This document shows positions 13,333-24,305 of a stretch of 64,000 nucleotides of DNA, piece after piece. Location of the stretch: contig JAQNBH010000012.1 in assembly GCA_028752905.1 (NCBI GenBank), positions 28,901,816-28,965,815 on the forward strand. Direction: 5' to 3'. Every line of letters begins with the position of its first letter. Position 1 is the stretch's first letter. The stretch is from Cladorhizidae sp. MBARI D1340-BT2. Its lineage: Eukaryota > Porifera > Demospongiae > Poecilosclerida > Cladorhizidae. A program made the translations under genes and the position numbers. The notes under the pieces are model-generated. The model had not been told where the DNA came from. It made no database searches and saw only the letters and a program-made list of their open reading frames with translations.

Positions 13333-13463
13333 CTATATGTGACCAGGCCCCAGTTCTCCATGGCCCCAGCTGCAAAATCTTGAATAGCCACCAGGTCCAC
13401 CTTAGATAATGGGTAAGGGATATGCAAATACTTGTGGTAGAAGGGAAGAGTCTTGACTGCAAA
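13333..13463 (-). CDS. NPEPPS: PSA exon with GAMEN substrate-binding motif
   Basis: Intact frame: [20 protein letters not shown], then [20 protein letters not shown] and VTY. GAMEN is the exopeptidase signature of M1 enzymes and binds the substrate N-terminus. Acceptor GTGTAG and donor AG|GTCAGC; the split Arg codon is completed correctly by the next exon. Confidence 0.93.
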
Positions 13464-13474
13464 CTACACGAGTA

Positions 13475-13750
13475 AGAGGAAGCATCAAGTAACAATACTA
13501 CCTTATATCCTCTAATAGAGACAGCCCCTCTAATTGTAACCACCTTGGCTTCCCAGCTGTGACCCTAACAAGAGGAAGCATCAAGCAACACCAACACTAC
13601 CTTATATCCTCTAATAGAGACAGCCACTCTAATTGTAACCACCTTCCCAGCTGTGACCCTAACAAGAGGAAGCATCAAGTAACACCAACACTACCTTATA
13701 TCCTCTAATAGAGACAGCCCCTCTAATTGAAACCACCTTCCCGGCTGTGA
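13475..13750. repeat. Tandem repeat, about 95-115 bp unit, three copies
   Basis: Three copies of a unit with AAGAGGAAGCATCAAGTAAC and CTCTAATAGAGACAGCC. Intronic, just upstream of the GAMEN exon. Confidence 0.9.
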
Positions 13751-13974
13751 CCTTGACAGAGTTTGGTACAAGAAGCAGCCTCATCAGGTGAGTCAACAAA
13801 AGCTTTGTCAGACAGGAGACACAATGAAGAAATCCATCAGGTTAACATCCTTTCTCAGGAGTGAAGGGACTCCCGAGTGATTCGCGGTAGGCATAGGTGC
13901 CTGTGCAGCCTTCCTCAGCAGAAGAGCTTCCGGAACAGTAAGTTACGACCATTGGCCATTCATGCACTAACTCT

Positions 13975-14230
13975 AGAAGATCCATTGCCCTAACACTTAC
14001 CCTAGCAATAGACTATGCATTGCCCTAACTCTAGAATATCAATTCCCCTAACTCAAGAATATCCATTGCCCTAACTCTAGAATATCAATTCCCCTAACTC
14101 AAGAATATCCATTGCCCTAACTCTAGAATATCAATTCCCCTAACTCAAGAATATTCATTGCCTAACTCTAGAATATCCATTGCCTTAACATTGAAACATC
14201 CTTGCCCTAACACTAGAGTACCAATTACCA
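13975..14230. repeat. Degenerate repeat of CCCTAACTCTAGAATAT type
   Basis: About six irregular copies of a roughly 46-bp or half-size unit alternating CCCTAACTCTAGAATATC and CCCCTAACTCAAGAATATCC. Contains CCCTAA but is too irregular to be telomeric. Confidence 0.85.
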
Positions 14231-14408
14231 AAGCCTCAGAATAACCCACATCTGCAGCTCTAGAATAGCCTAACCCTAGATCCTACCCATACAGTAGACC
14301 TTGCCCTAGAACACACACACACACACATACACACACACAAGCCTCTCTGCTCTGGCCAGTGCAGAGCAACAATAAAGAGGATCCATCACTCATTATCTCT
14401 TAACTCAC

Positions 14409-14582
14409 GTCGAGGGCAAACGGTCCCTGCTCTGCCTTGCCTAGGGACACCATTGGAGTCCTTCTCTTCCACGTAATCAAACTCTTCCACGATGAAGGCC
14501 AGAAGATAGGAGGACATGATGGGGGTGGGGGCAAAGGTGACCCTCTTCAGATCCCTGGGAGCTCTTCTTCACTGGTCACATT
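14409..14582 (-). CDS. NPEPPS: PSA exon: end of N-terminal domain
   Basis: Starts after CTCCTGCAG with NVTSEEELPG, then in a shifted frame LKRVTFAPTPIMSSYLLAFI and VEEFDYVEEKDSNGV, then in another frame LGKAEQGPFALD, ending at a GTGAGT donor. The first break looks like one G missing from a G run. The second removes about 20 bases, where the family has CVRVYTP. Phase 0 at both ends fits the neighbouring exons. A hAT element is inserted about 75 bp upstream of this exon in the intron. Confidence 0.85.
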
Positions 14583-14676
14583 CTGCAGGAGAAGTTGGTC
14601 CCACAATGCACAAATATTCACCTTTACACAACAGCAAGATAAGCTCACAGACAACACTGCCAGGGTTTTATCTGGG

Positions 14677-14701
14677 GGGGGGGGGGGGGGGGGGGGGGGG
14701 G
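14677..14701. repeat. Poly-G run
   Basis: About 25 consecutive G (starting from 14675) just inside the left end of the hAT element, followed by a C-rich run (14717-14726). The two could pair as a hairpin or form G-quadruplexes. Confidence 0.95.
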
Positions 14702-14783
14702 AGACCGGGGTATGTTCCCCCCCCACCCTCCCCTCCAACTCATTAATTTTTTTATGAAGTTGCATAATGAAATATATACATAA

Positions 14784-16580
14784 CTAAACATGTAAAGCTC
14801 TTGTCTTAATAGTGCTCCATATAGTCACAATTTTATCTAAGTCTATATCAGATAATTTATCTGGTCCTTCAATGACTATTTTCATCAAATTGCTAAGGCT
14901 TGAATCAGCAAGTCTATTTCGTAGCCTTGTTTTGACAGTTTTCATTGCTGAAAAGCTACGCTCTACTGAAGCAGTGCTTACTGGAAGACAAAGTAAGATT
15001 GACATTAGCTTCACAATGTTAGGAAACATTTGCCTGTAGATAGGACTTTTAAGGACTTCCTCTATAACCTCTTGCATGTTTCGAACTCCTTTTTGTGAGT
15101 TTAAAAGGCGTCTGTACGTCATCCATTCTTCCATAACCAGCTCAGAGTCAATATCAGGATCAAACTTAACCACTTTGCCGTTGTTGTCTGCTTCCGATTG
15201 GACCCCATACTGTCGACAAAGTTGAATTAACTTGTCTTTACCATACTCTCTGTATCTTTGATCAGATTCAGGTGGCAAGTGACGTGGATCAAATTTTTTA
15301 AATGCAACTAATAAATCCTTACCATCAGCAAATCTGCTGTTAATATTCTCAGTTAGATGTGTAATGAAAGGATTTATTACCCGAGTGTGGAAAGTGCTCA
15401 AGGTTTCTTCGAAGGACTCCATAGCAATACCAGACAATTGAAGGTCTGGAATAACTTCCTTTAGACTGGCAGAGTCTGTAGGAGATACTTGAATAGCATG
15501 CAATTCCTGAAGAGTCGAAGATACTGCCAACGGAACTTGAACAAGATCAAAGCCCTTTGTCTGTAAGGCTCTACAAAGCCTTGCAATACTGCCAAGCACC
15601 TCAGAAAGCATGTAAATGGATGCCAGCTTTCTGAGAAGTAGAGACAGACCATGAGCTTCAGCATCACCAGACTCCTCATAAATTGCTTCAAACGCCACAA
15701 CTGTTGCAATGTATGATCTTTTAACTGACCTGATTGTGTTTTCATGCGACAGCCAGCGGGTATCAGTAGGTTTAAGCATTTTTAGCTGGGGCATATTGAG
15801 AACTGCTTGAATCTCCTTCAGCTGCTCTGCCTTTTTGGGGGAGTAATAGAACAATTTCCATAGAGTTGTGAGGTTATTGTATACCCGTTTGATGCGTGGA
15901 ACTTGATTTGCTGCTTGTACACATGCTAATTGTAGCAAATGATTCCTGCAGTGAATGAATATGGCATGTGGAGATAGCCTACGAAGCCGTGTCTGGACTC
16001 CTGTCTTTCTTCCTGAAAATGTGGCGGCACCATCAAAACCCATTCCTCGCATACACTTCACATTGATTCCCTTGTTTCCTAGATAGGTGGTAATGGCTGA
16101 AGTGACGGTTTCAGCATTCACCCTTTTGACATGTATCACCTCAAGAAAGTGCTCTTCGGGTTTGCCATCTCTTAGCCACCTGAAACACAAGGATAGCTCT
16201 TCCATGGACGCCACGTCAGTGCATTCATCCCCCATTAAAGTGAAGTAGGGAGACTCTTTTAAACTCTGTAGGAGCCCTTCTTCTACCCAAAGAGCAATGG
16301 CAGTAACAAAATCGGTAGTGGCAGTTGTGGATGTATACATAGCATTCCTACGCACTTCATCATGAACAAACAGCTGAAGATCATTAGCTCCACAAGCAAT
16401 TACCAGTTCAGCAAAGTTAGTTGTATGGGCAATTCTATTTTTGGCCAAATAGTAGGTGCACTGTAACAATTTCTTCACAACAGTACGATTTTCATCTCGT
16501 TGTCTTCTTGAAACAGACTGTATCTGCTCAATAATCGTACCTTCTCTCTGGAATGCTCGTGTTCTAAAGCCAGTAAACAT
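14784..16580 (-). CDS. hAT transposase, catalytic and dimerisation part
   Basis: An open stretch of about 590 residues continuing the previous ORF after a one-base shift at about 16555. Visible landmarks: YFTLMGDECTDVASMEELSL (first catalytic Asp region), CMRGMGFDGAATFSG, IHCRNHLLQLAC, DTRWLSHENTIRS, and near the C-terminus LPVSTASVERSFSAMKTVKT, the hATC dimerisation motif. Similar to ZNF862/KIAA1586-type proteins in animals. Long and uninterrupted, so the insertion is fairly recent. Reinterpretation as a host gene is unlikely because inverted repeats and a target duplication bracket it. Confidence 0.93.
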   Translation of the reverse strand: MFTGFRTRAFQREGTIIEQIQSVSRRQRDENRTVVKKLLQCTYYLAKNRIAHTTNFAELVIACGANDLQLFVHDEVRRNAMYTSTTATTDFVTAIALWVEEGLLQSLKESPYFTLMGDECTDVASMEELSLCFRWLRDGKPEEHFLEVIHVKRVNAETVTSAITTYLGNKGINVKCMRGMGFDGAATFSGRKTGVQTRLRRLSPHAIFIHCRNHLLQLACVQAANQVPRIKRVYNNLTTLWKLFYYSPKKAEQLKEIQAVLNMPQLKMLKPTDTRWLSHENTIRSVKRSYIATVVAFEAIYEESGDAEAHGLSLLLRKLASIYMLSEVLGSIARLCRALQTKGFDLVQVPLAVSSTLQELHAIQVSPTDSASLKEVIPDLQLSGIAMESFEETLSTFHTRVINPFITHLTENINSRFADGKDLLVAFKKFDPRHLPPESDQRYREYGKDKLIQLCRQYGVQSEADNNGKVVKFDPDIDSELVMEEWMTYRRLLNSQKGVRNMQEVIEEVLKSPIYRQMFPNIVKLMSILLCLPVSTASVERSFSAMKTVKTRLRNRLADSSLSNLMKIVIEGPDKLSDIDLDKIVTIWSTIKTRALHV

Positions 16581-17023
16581 GCCTCCTTGTGCCAGTTGGA
16601 TTTAGCATGCTCTTGCATTTTCTCTCTGGCCTTTTTCCAAGCTCTAAATGGCTCATGTACCCAAGCTCCTCGAACTTGAAGGGGAGGCTTTCCCCACTTC
16701 TCACAGATGGTACAGAATGCCCCATCAATTGCTGAGTGTCGAACCCAAGGGAAGTCATGTAACAACCTTGAATTGAAAGATATTCTTTTCTTTGATTGCT
16801 TGACTTGTTCCTTTCTGCTAGTTTTTTCCACTTTCTTCCTTTTTGGAGGATTATCCATTTCAGTGTCAGACAAACTTGCATTATTGTCAGATTCATCGCC
16901 ACCAGACTCAAAAGAGTGCAGTCCAGCACTTACATCAGTTTCAGGCTTGTTATTTCTTGGACTAGTGGAGCAATCAGGGTCAAGCACAGGTATTTTCTTA
17001 GTAAAATACTTTCTTAGATCCAT
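16475..17023 (-). CDS. hAT transposase, N-terminal part (BED/TTF-type zinc finger)
   Basis: Begins MDLRKYFTKK at an ATG (17023-17021). An acidic/basic linker is followed by a Cys/His zinc-binding region: FCTICEKWGKPP, later AKSNWHKEACLLALEHEH. This resembles the TTF-type finger of ZNF862/ZBED-like hAT transposases, which bind transposon ends. The useful frame runs to about 16555, where a one-base shift joins it to the next ORF. The two together would be about 750 residues, usual for the family. Confidence 0.85.
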   Translation of the reverse strand: MDLRKYFTKKIPVLDPDCSTSPRNNKPETDVSAGLHSFESGGDESDNNASLSDTEMDNPPKRKKVEKTSRKEQVKQSKKRISFNSRLLHDFPWVRHSAIDGAFCTICEKWGKPPLQVRGAWVHEPFRAWKKAREKMQEHAKSNWHKEACLLALEHEHSREKVRLLSRYSLFQEDNEMKIVLL

Positions 17024-17339
17024 TTTAAAGCAATCAAAGAGCATGCTATAGCTTGTGTTATTAAGAACCACGTGTGGCAATTAACACATTTGTCCAATGT
17101 TTCCACCCCAAAACAATATCCCCAGATAAAACCCTGACTGCCCAGGGTTAGTTCCCACAATGCACAAATATTCACCTCTAAACAACAGCAAGATAAGTGA
17201 GATTAGCACACAGACAACACTGCCCAGGGTTACAAGCAAGCCCTACTGAAAAATTAATAAAGCCACACCCATAAATAAAGCAAGCTTTTTATATAACATC
17301 TTTTCACCATAACTAATATTCCCCTCAGTGGAGACCTGG

Positions 17340-19545
17340 GTCTAGTATACTAGACAGACATAAGAGACATGAGGCTAGTATACTAGACAGACATAAGAGA
17401 CATGAGGCTAGTAATACTAGACAGACATAAGAGACATGAGGCTAGTATACTAGACGGACATAAGAGACATGAGGCTAGTATACTAGACAGACATAAGAGA
17501 CATGAGGCTAGTAATACTAGACAGACATAAGAGACATGAGGCTAGTAATACTAGACAGACATAAGAGACATGAGGCTAGTATACTAGACAGACATAAGAG
17601 ACATGAGGCTAGTATACTAGACAGACATAAGAGACATGAGGCTAGTAATACTAGACAGACATAAGAGACATGAGGCTAGTATACTAGACAGACATAAGAG
17701 ACATGAGGCTAGTGTACTAGACAGACATAAGAGACATGAGGCTAGTATACTAGACAGACATAAGAGACATGAGGCTAGTATACTAGAAAGACATAAGAGA
17801 CCATGAGGCTAGTAATACTAGACAGACATAAGAGACATGAGGCTAGTAATACTAGACAGACATAAGAGACATGAGGCTAGTATACTAGACAGATATAAGA
17901 GACATGAGGCTAGTATACTAGACAGACATAAGAGACATGAGGCTAGTATACTAGACAGACATAAGAGACATGAGGCTAGTAATACTAGACAGACATAAGA
18001 GACATGAGGCTAGTAATACTAGACAGACATAAGAGACATGAGGCTAGTATACTAGACAGACATAAGAGACATGAGGCTAGTAATACTAGACAGACATAAG
18101 AGACATGAGGCTAGTATACTAGACAGACATAAGAGACATGAGGCTAGTATACTAGACAGACATAAGAGACATGAGGCTAGTATACTAGACAGACATAAGA
18201 GACATGAGACTAGTAATACTAGACAGACATAAGAGACATGAGGCTAGTAATACTAGACAGACATAAGAGACATGAGGCTAGTATACTAGACAGACATAAG
18301 AGACATGAGGCTAGTAATACTAGACAGACATAAGAGACATGAGGCTAGTATACTAGAAAGACATAAGAGACCATGAGGCTAGTAATACTAGACAGACATA
18401 AGAGACATGAGGCTAGTAATACTAGACAGACATAAGAGACATGAGGCTAGTATACTAGACAGATATAAGAGACATGAGGCTAGTATACTAGACAGACATA
18501 AGAGACATGAGGCTAGTATATTAGACAGACATAAGAGACATGAGGCTAGTAATACTAGACAGACATAAGAGACATGAGGCTAGTAATACTAGACAGACAT
18601 AAGAGACATGAGGCTAGTATACTAGACAGACATAAGAGACATGAGGCTAGTAATACTAGACAGACATAAGAGACATGAGGCTAGTATACTAGACAGACAT
18701 AAGAGACATGAGGCTAGTAATACTAGACAGACATAAGAGACATGAGGCTAGTATACTAGAAAGACATAAGAGACCATGAGGCTAGTAATACTAGCCAGAC
18801 ATAAGAGACATGAGGCTAGTAATACTAGACAGACATAAGAGACATGAGGCTAGTATACTAGACAGATATAAGAGACATGAGGCTAGTATACTAGACAGAC
18901 ATAAGAGACATGAGGCTAGTATACTAGACAGATATAAGAGACATGAGGCTAGTATACTAGACAGACATAAGAGACATGAGGCTAGTACACTAGACAGACA
19001 TAAGAGACATGAGGCTAGTATACTAGACAGACATAAGAGACATGAGGCTAGTAATACTAGACAGACATAAGAGACATGAGGCTAGTAATACTAGACAGAC
19101 ATAAGAGACATGAGGCTAGTAATACTAGACAGACATAAGAGACATGAGGCTAGTATACTAGACAGACATAAGAGACATGAGGCTAGTATACTAGACAGAC
19201 ATAAGAGACATGAGGCTAGTATACTAGACAGACATAAGAGACATGAGGCTAGTAATACTAGACAGACATAAGAGACATGAGGCTAGTAATACTAGACAGA
19301 CATAAGAGACATGAGGCTAGTATACTAGACAGACATAAGAGACATGAGGCTAGTATACTAGACAGACATAAGAGACATGAGGCTAGTATACTAGACAGAC
19401 ATAAGAGACATGAGGCTAGTAATACTAGACAGACATAAGAGACATAAGGCTAGTAATACTAGACAGACATAAGAGACATGAGGCTAATAATATACTAGAC
19501 AGACAGCAGAGACTTGAGGCTAGACAGACAACAGAGACATGTTCC
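17340..19545. repeat. Minisatellite, 33/34-bp unit
   Basis: About 64 copies of CTAGTATACTAGACAGACAT plus AAGAGACATGAGG, alternating 33-bp (GTATACT) and 34-bp (GTAATACT) forms in a recurring order that implies duplication in larger blocks. Fills most of the PSA intron between 14583 and 19626. Confidence 0.97.
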
Positions 19546-19626
19546 AACATCAGTGACAAGCTGGTTTGAAGATGTCTGTCTCAGCTATTAGTAAAGATGG
19601 CTATTTTCAGACATCTTCTTCCTCAC

Positions 19627-19901
19627 CATGTTGGAGAGAGCACTCGGTCTTTGGGCACAACCAGGTTGATGTCAAAGGATGCCTTGTGGGCAGGTTCATC
19701 CCAACAAGGGAGAGCTCTCCGTGCATCCTCATACTCAAGTTGTGTGACAGCGGCGTATTGCTCGTGCGAATATTTACCCCTCAATTGGTCATCGAGGGTC
19801 CCGGGTGTATCCCAACTTCAGATGTGATTCCCCGAGGGTAAGCTCATTGGCTACTTTGATGGTGAGAGTTTCAGCTTCTTCATCCAAGGTGAAAAGTGAA
19901 T
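19627..19901 (-). CDS. NPEPPS: PSA exon: N-terminal beta domain
   Basis: Opens after a TTATAG acceptor. The central part reads YAAVTQLEYEDARRALPCWD then EPAHKASFDINLVVPKDR, the hallmark PSA block, and the exon ends in ALSNM at a GTGAGG donor. At least two frame breaks are visible: one near 19800-19815, before GTLDDQLRGKYS, and one base missing just after DRV. Compared with other PSAs, about eight residues are also missing around GKYSHEQ. The upstream part (DEEAETLTIKVANELTLGES) fits the expected strand region. Confidence 0.85.
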
Positions 19902-21838
19902 CTATAAAGTGCACAACACAACAAATATCAATAACAACAACAACAGACATCAACAAACATTAGCACCCCTAGTCATGGTCACAGTTCAAACATACTGTTT
20001 CACTTTGAGACCACCCACCCCCCTGCTGTATCTAAATTCCTTTTTTATTTCCCCTCCCATTACCCCCACATAGGAGTTATTGTTTTCGCCCCGGTTCATC
20101 TGTCCGTTTTGGCAGGATTAGACCAAAAAAATTATGGATGGATTTATGGGTCAAGGTCCAAACCATTAAAGTTTGGATGTTTTTCTAGAAGAAGCCACCT
20201 CTCCAGAAACGGCATGGTACTCGTTGTTATGCACATGCATCTCTCTCATTGGCAACGACGGCTCACAAATGACGCACCATGGCAATGTTACCAACAAATT
20301 ACACAAGCTACGTTAGAACTTGCATAATTCAAGAAGTTTGCTATACAGACTGATCCCACCCAAGCCACCCCGGAATCACTTTCTTTTGAGTCGAGGAGGG
20401 GGTGGTTTTAAGGAACCCAAGGGATGAAGATCAACGAATACGGAGGGCAGCAGCTGGACACATTAAGATCCAGAAAAGCCTCAAAAATGATCTTGCAGAT
20501 GTGAATGGTGCGGGCGTGCATCAAATGGGGCAAGTTTCACATTGCAAGTGCCCACTACCTGTAGTGTGTCCCCATCCATCTCATTTTGAGGTTGAAAGGT
20601 TAAGTGCCCATTGCTTGCTACATACTTTAATATGCACATTTGCTGTGATTATATATATATAATATACTACAGATGGCAAGAACAAAAAACTCCTATCTCA
20701 GCTACAACATTCGATAGCTTCTCAGCATTGGCTTTGGCAATTTTTAGCTTGAAAAAGTTCGAGCGTGGTTAGAATATTTTGGTGAAATTTATCCTCAAGA
20801 TGTCCATCTTATTTTCCCCAACACATTACTTGAGTACCATTGGTCATTGGTCTCTACAATATAATGATTTTACCATCAGAGGACTATATACAAATTAATG
20901 TTCTAATGACTGATAACAACTAATTTGTTTCACAATTCAGTACAACACAAAAAAAAAGTAAAAGGTCTTCAATACAATAAATACGCTTGTGCAAGCGTGC
21001 GCAATATTGAGTCCAGCTGAGCTGATGAACAATGAGTTTGTTGACTGAGAAGCTAATTCTTGTGGTAATAATTAACAGCACAGACTCACAAAACAAAGTG
21101 TTTGTGATCTGTGCATGTGGGTGCGATTGTGCATATGTGTGTGTGTGTGTGTGTAAGCATGCTTTAATAAGAAACATAGTAAAGAATATGATTGGTTAGT
21201 TCTGGAGCTCTCCTGAGCAGCATCTTGCAGAGGCTATCAGGCTATAATGTTCGTAGAGAGGAAAGAACCAAAAACAAATCAAGTAAAAATGTTCTACAAA
21301 AGAAGGAAACAGGGACTTACCTACGCAGACCACAAACATCTCTAGGCCCTTCAACACCCAATATCATGGACTAGTGCTCATTATTCGAAAAGGTAAAAGG
21401 GGCCTTAATATTAGTGGTCCAGATTGGTAAATTCTTGTTCACATAAATCCAATTTTTTCCCCCCAAACACATTTTGACATGAATATATATATATATATAT
21501 TATGTGTATACATAAACAGCAGTATTGTGGTTTCCCTGGCGATACTGGCACATGGGCAGTACAACAAGGCAATTGCACAGATGGTAATCAAATCCTCCTC
21601 TATATCAAGCAGATGGATAGCTGAGACAAGGTTGACAGGCAGGGGGGAGGGGAGGAAGTTAGAGGGCATAAAATAATAATTGATGAACATCATGCCTACC
21701 TTGACCACCACAGGAGGCGGAGATTATCTCGATAGCTATATAGTTGAGGACAACCTCCTTAGTAGGTTCCACCCACACAGGCACATACACATGCACAAAC
21801 ATGCGCACACAATCATGACAATGAATAACAGTGACACC
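19902..21838. other. PSA intron 1, part without recognised genes
   Basis: Mostly non-repetitive, with short AC, GT and TATA runs (19920, 20655, 21135, 21485). An exon for about 45 PSA residues should lie between 19901 and 24178 but was not recognised. Confidence 0.4.
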
Positions 21839-22080
21839 AGAAGAGGGAACTCGGGACAGGAGGAGGTGGAGGAGGAAGAGAGAGGAGGAAGGAGAAGGAG
21901 AAGTAGGGAGGAGTAGAAGGAGGGAGGAAGGAGGTGGGGAAGGGGGAGAGAGGAGAGGAAGAGGGATGAGGATGATGAGGAGTAGGAGGAGGAGGAGGAG
22001 GGGGAGTAGAAGGAGGGAGGAGGAGGTGGAGGAGAGAGAGGAGGAGGAGGTGGAGTAGAAGGAGAGGGAGGAGGAGGGAG
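21839..22080. repeat. GGA-rich purine tract
   Basis: About 240 bp almost purely A and G on the plus strand, irregular AGGAGG/GGAGAG units. Such asymmetric tracts can form triplex (H-DNA). The predicted Arg/Glu or Pro/Ser open frames are artefacts. Confidence 0.95.
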
Positions 22081-22299
22081 TTCATACATGTATATCACTC
22101 CAAAAAAGTTAAAGCAATCAAAATGTAAATCAAACAAAATACAATTACAATATATAATGTCCTACTAAAAGGTAGTAGTGTGCTCTAAATGTCTGTGCTA
22201 TACGAGCTATATTAGTGTTTGCCTCTCATAGTTTACTTGTTGGTAAAAAAAACGTTTTTGTCTTGTTTATATTTATGCTGTCTCTACTGCAGTCCAACA

Positions 22300-22895
22300 G
22301 TTACAATGTCAAGCAAGAGTCCACCATTAGTCTCAAACTCTAAGTTTCTGTGACCCTAGAGCTACACTAGTCAACCATCAGCCTCAAACTCCAAGCTTAT
22401 GTGACTCTAGAGCTACACTAGTCTGCCATCAGCCTCAAGCTCCAACCTTCTGTGACCCTAGAGCTACACTAGTCTGCCATCAGCCTCAAGCTCCAACCTT
22501 CTGTGACCCTAGAGCTGCACTACTCTGCCATCAGCCTCAAACTCCAAGCTTCTGTGACCCTAGAGCTACACTAGTCTGCCATCAGCCTCAAACTCCAAGC
22601 TTCTGTGACTCTACAGCTACACTAGTCTGCCATCAGCCTCAAACTCCAAGCTTCTGTGACCCTAGAGCTACACTAGTCTGTCATCAGCCTCAAACTCCAA
22701 GCTTCTGTGACCCTAGAGCCACACTAGAGCTACAGTACACTACTCTACCATCAGCTACTGGTCAACCATCACAGCCTCAAACTCCAAGCTGTGACCCTAG
22801 AACTACACTAGTCTGCCATCAGCCTCAAACTCCAAGCTTCTTGACTCTAGAGCTACACCAGTCCACCATCAGCCTGAAACTCCAAGCTTCTGCAT
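22300..22895. repeat. Tandem repeat, 51-bp unit
   Basis: About eleven copies of a 51-bp unit beginning CAAACTCCAAGCTTCTGTGA, degenerate toward both ends. Within PSA intron 1. Confidence 0.95.
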
Positions 22896-22984
22896 CTCTA
22901 AATGAGTGGTATCTCCTTGTAAATAAAATCTTTAGTTATTTCATACTGCAATTAAGTATACCAATTCTCAATGAACTCTCAGTT

Positions 22985-23150
22985 GATATAATAACACTTC
23001 AATAACCTTCTAAATAATCAACTTGAAATTGTATTCTCTCAACGTTTCGACTAGATGCTCTAGCCAGGAATTATTCCTGATGAAGGCTAGAGCATCTAAT
23101 CAAAACGTCGAGAGAATAAAATTTCAAGTTGATTATTGAGGTTATTATAA
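22985..23150. repeat. Inverted repeat carrying hammerhead-ribozyme-like motifs
   Basis: Two arms of about 75 nt, reverse complements of each other (AATAACCTTCTAAATAATCA at the left, TGATTATTGAGGTTATT at the right). The right arm contains CTGATGA (23077-23083), a 7-bp stem-loop GGCTAGA-GCA-TCTAATC, then AAAAC and GTC. The left arm, read on the minus strand, has the canonical GTCGAAAC but lacks part of CTGATGA. Together they give the hammerhead core CTGATGA, stem II, GAAA, GTC with a very short stem III, as in Penelope-like elements and retrozymes. Confidence 0.6.
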
Positions 23151-24178
23151 ATTATATCAATTGTTGTGGTTACTGTTGTTGGCAATGTAGAAATCACAAC
23201 CTGCACATCTTAATCAAAGAGTGTGCAGGTACAAGGCAAAATGAGAATCGTGATGTTAGGGACCATCTCGCTTCATACCAGCAATTCCTAAGAAAAACTG
23301 GAAATTTTTTATTAATCAAATATTCTTCTAAAGCACAGAAACATGAGTAATCCAGTCTCGAGGTGATGGCTCTTGCAGGGGATAGGGGATAAGAAGTCTT
23401 ACTCGCCCATGGTTACCACAAGGGAGTTTTGAGGCTTAGCGCATAGGGTGAGGCCTCAACCATTCGTACAGGTTCTCATTATCCCACCCCCACCCTCCCC
23501 CCCAAGCAGGTAAAAGCCAGTAAGGAATCACTTGCAACAATAATAAAAATATAGATATTATTTTATATTGAATAATGAAATTAATAATAAATTTTTTTTA
23601 AATTGTAAAAATCCCCCCTGGATATTCAAGCTGGTAAATCTTATGGTAGTTAGTTTTTCAGCAGACACTCTCCCACTAGGTTGCGTTTCATTGAGTCTCA
23701 TGGTAAGTGGTATTCAACCCAACCTTCTCTCCATCCCAAATTCAAAAGTCCCCCCCCCCACCCTTCTTGCAGGTGGGTGTGTGGCATAGAATTGATAGAT
23801 GCATAACACAAAGGGCTTGGGACCACAACAAGGAGGGAGAACTTCCATGGGAAAAATAATAAAAAAATAAAAAAATTCTCACACACTCCACTAAAATAAG
23901 TTGTCTTTCCACATGCAATCTGTAATACTTGACCATTTATCAGTAATCTGCATCATCTGTGATTACATATGAGTGAGTTTGTACATACATGTATATACCT
24001 CCTAGGATAGGTGGAGGGATAGAGGAAGTCGCACTTCTGTCAATGTAATATTAGCAGATGTATGCTCTAGATCCAAGAACAGAGCCACTTCATTTATACC
24101 TCTCAAAGGAGATGTAGCTAAAAGCTAAACACTTGAGATGCAGTAGCAAGTTGGTTAACTCAACTAACATTGACTCAC

Positions 24179-24305
24179 TTCAACTGTAATGTCCAAAATC
24201 CCTTTGAAGGTGAAGTTTTTCAGGTCAGGGGTGAGCTCCAATTTGTAGTTACATGGAACCACTTTAGTTGAAAGACGCTCAAACAGTTTTATTTTTCTCG
24301 GACAT
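24179..24305 (-). CDS. NPEPPS: PSA exon 1, start codon and N-terminus
   Basis: ATG at 24305-24303 is followed by MSEKNK, then in another frame LFERLSTKVVPCNYKLEL and a stretch ending FTFKGILDITVE. This matches the N-terminus of animal PSA (FERLP..V.P.NY...L.PDL..FTF.G). A one-base slip in the A-rich run between the two frames breaks the reading frame. The exon ends at a GTGAGT donor. Confidence 0.8.

Larger units (their letters stand above)
14661..17136 (-). mobile_element. hAT-type DNA transposon, nearly complete
   Basis: Terminal inverted repeats of 17 bp: CAGGGTTTTATCTGGGG at 14661 and its reverse complement at 17120-17136. The insertion is flanked by a 5-bp direct repeat ACTGC at 14656-14660 and 17137-17141. 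The empty site can be read from a neighbouring host duplicate near 17210 (ACACTGCCCAGGGTTA). The element carries one transposase gene on the minus strand, interrupted by a single frameshift, and a poly-G run near its left end. It sits in an intron of the PSA gene. Most hAT elements make 8-bp duplications; 5-bp ones are known for a minority of families. Confidence 0.9.

Noticed and set aside
14437..14757. Plus-strand ORF of about 106 residues
   Set aside because: It is the antisense of a PSA exon plus the hAT left end.
17340..19545. CRISPR-like array of regular direct repeats
   Set aside because: Units are contiguous with no unique spacers, and the context is a eukaryotic intron.
20100..20665. 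Two short plus-strand ORFs near 20109 and 20402
   Set aside because: No recognisable domain, inside PSA intron 1, no splice support.
21736..22137. Pro/Ser-rich or Arg/Glu-rich proteins
   Set aside because: Translations of a GGA-rich purine tract.
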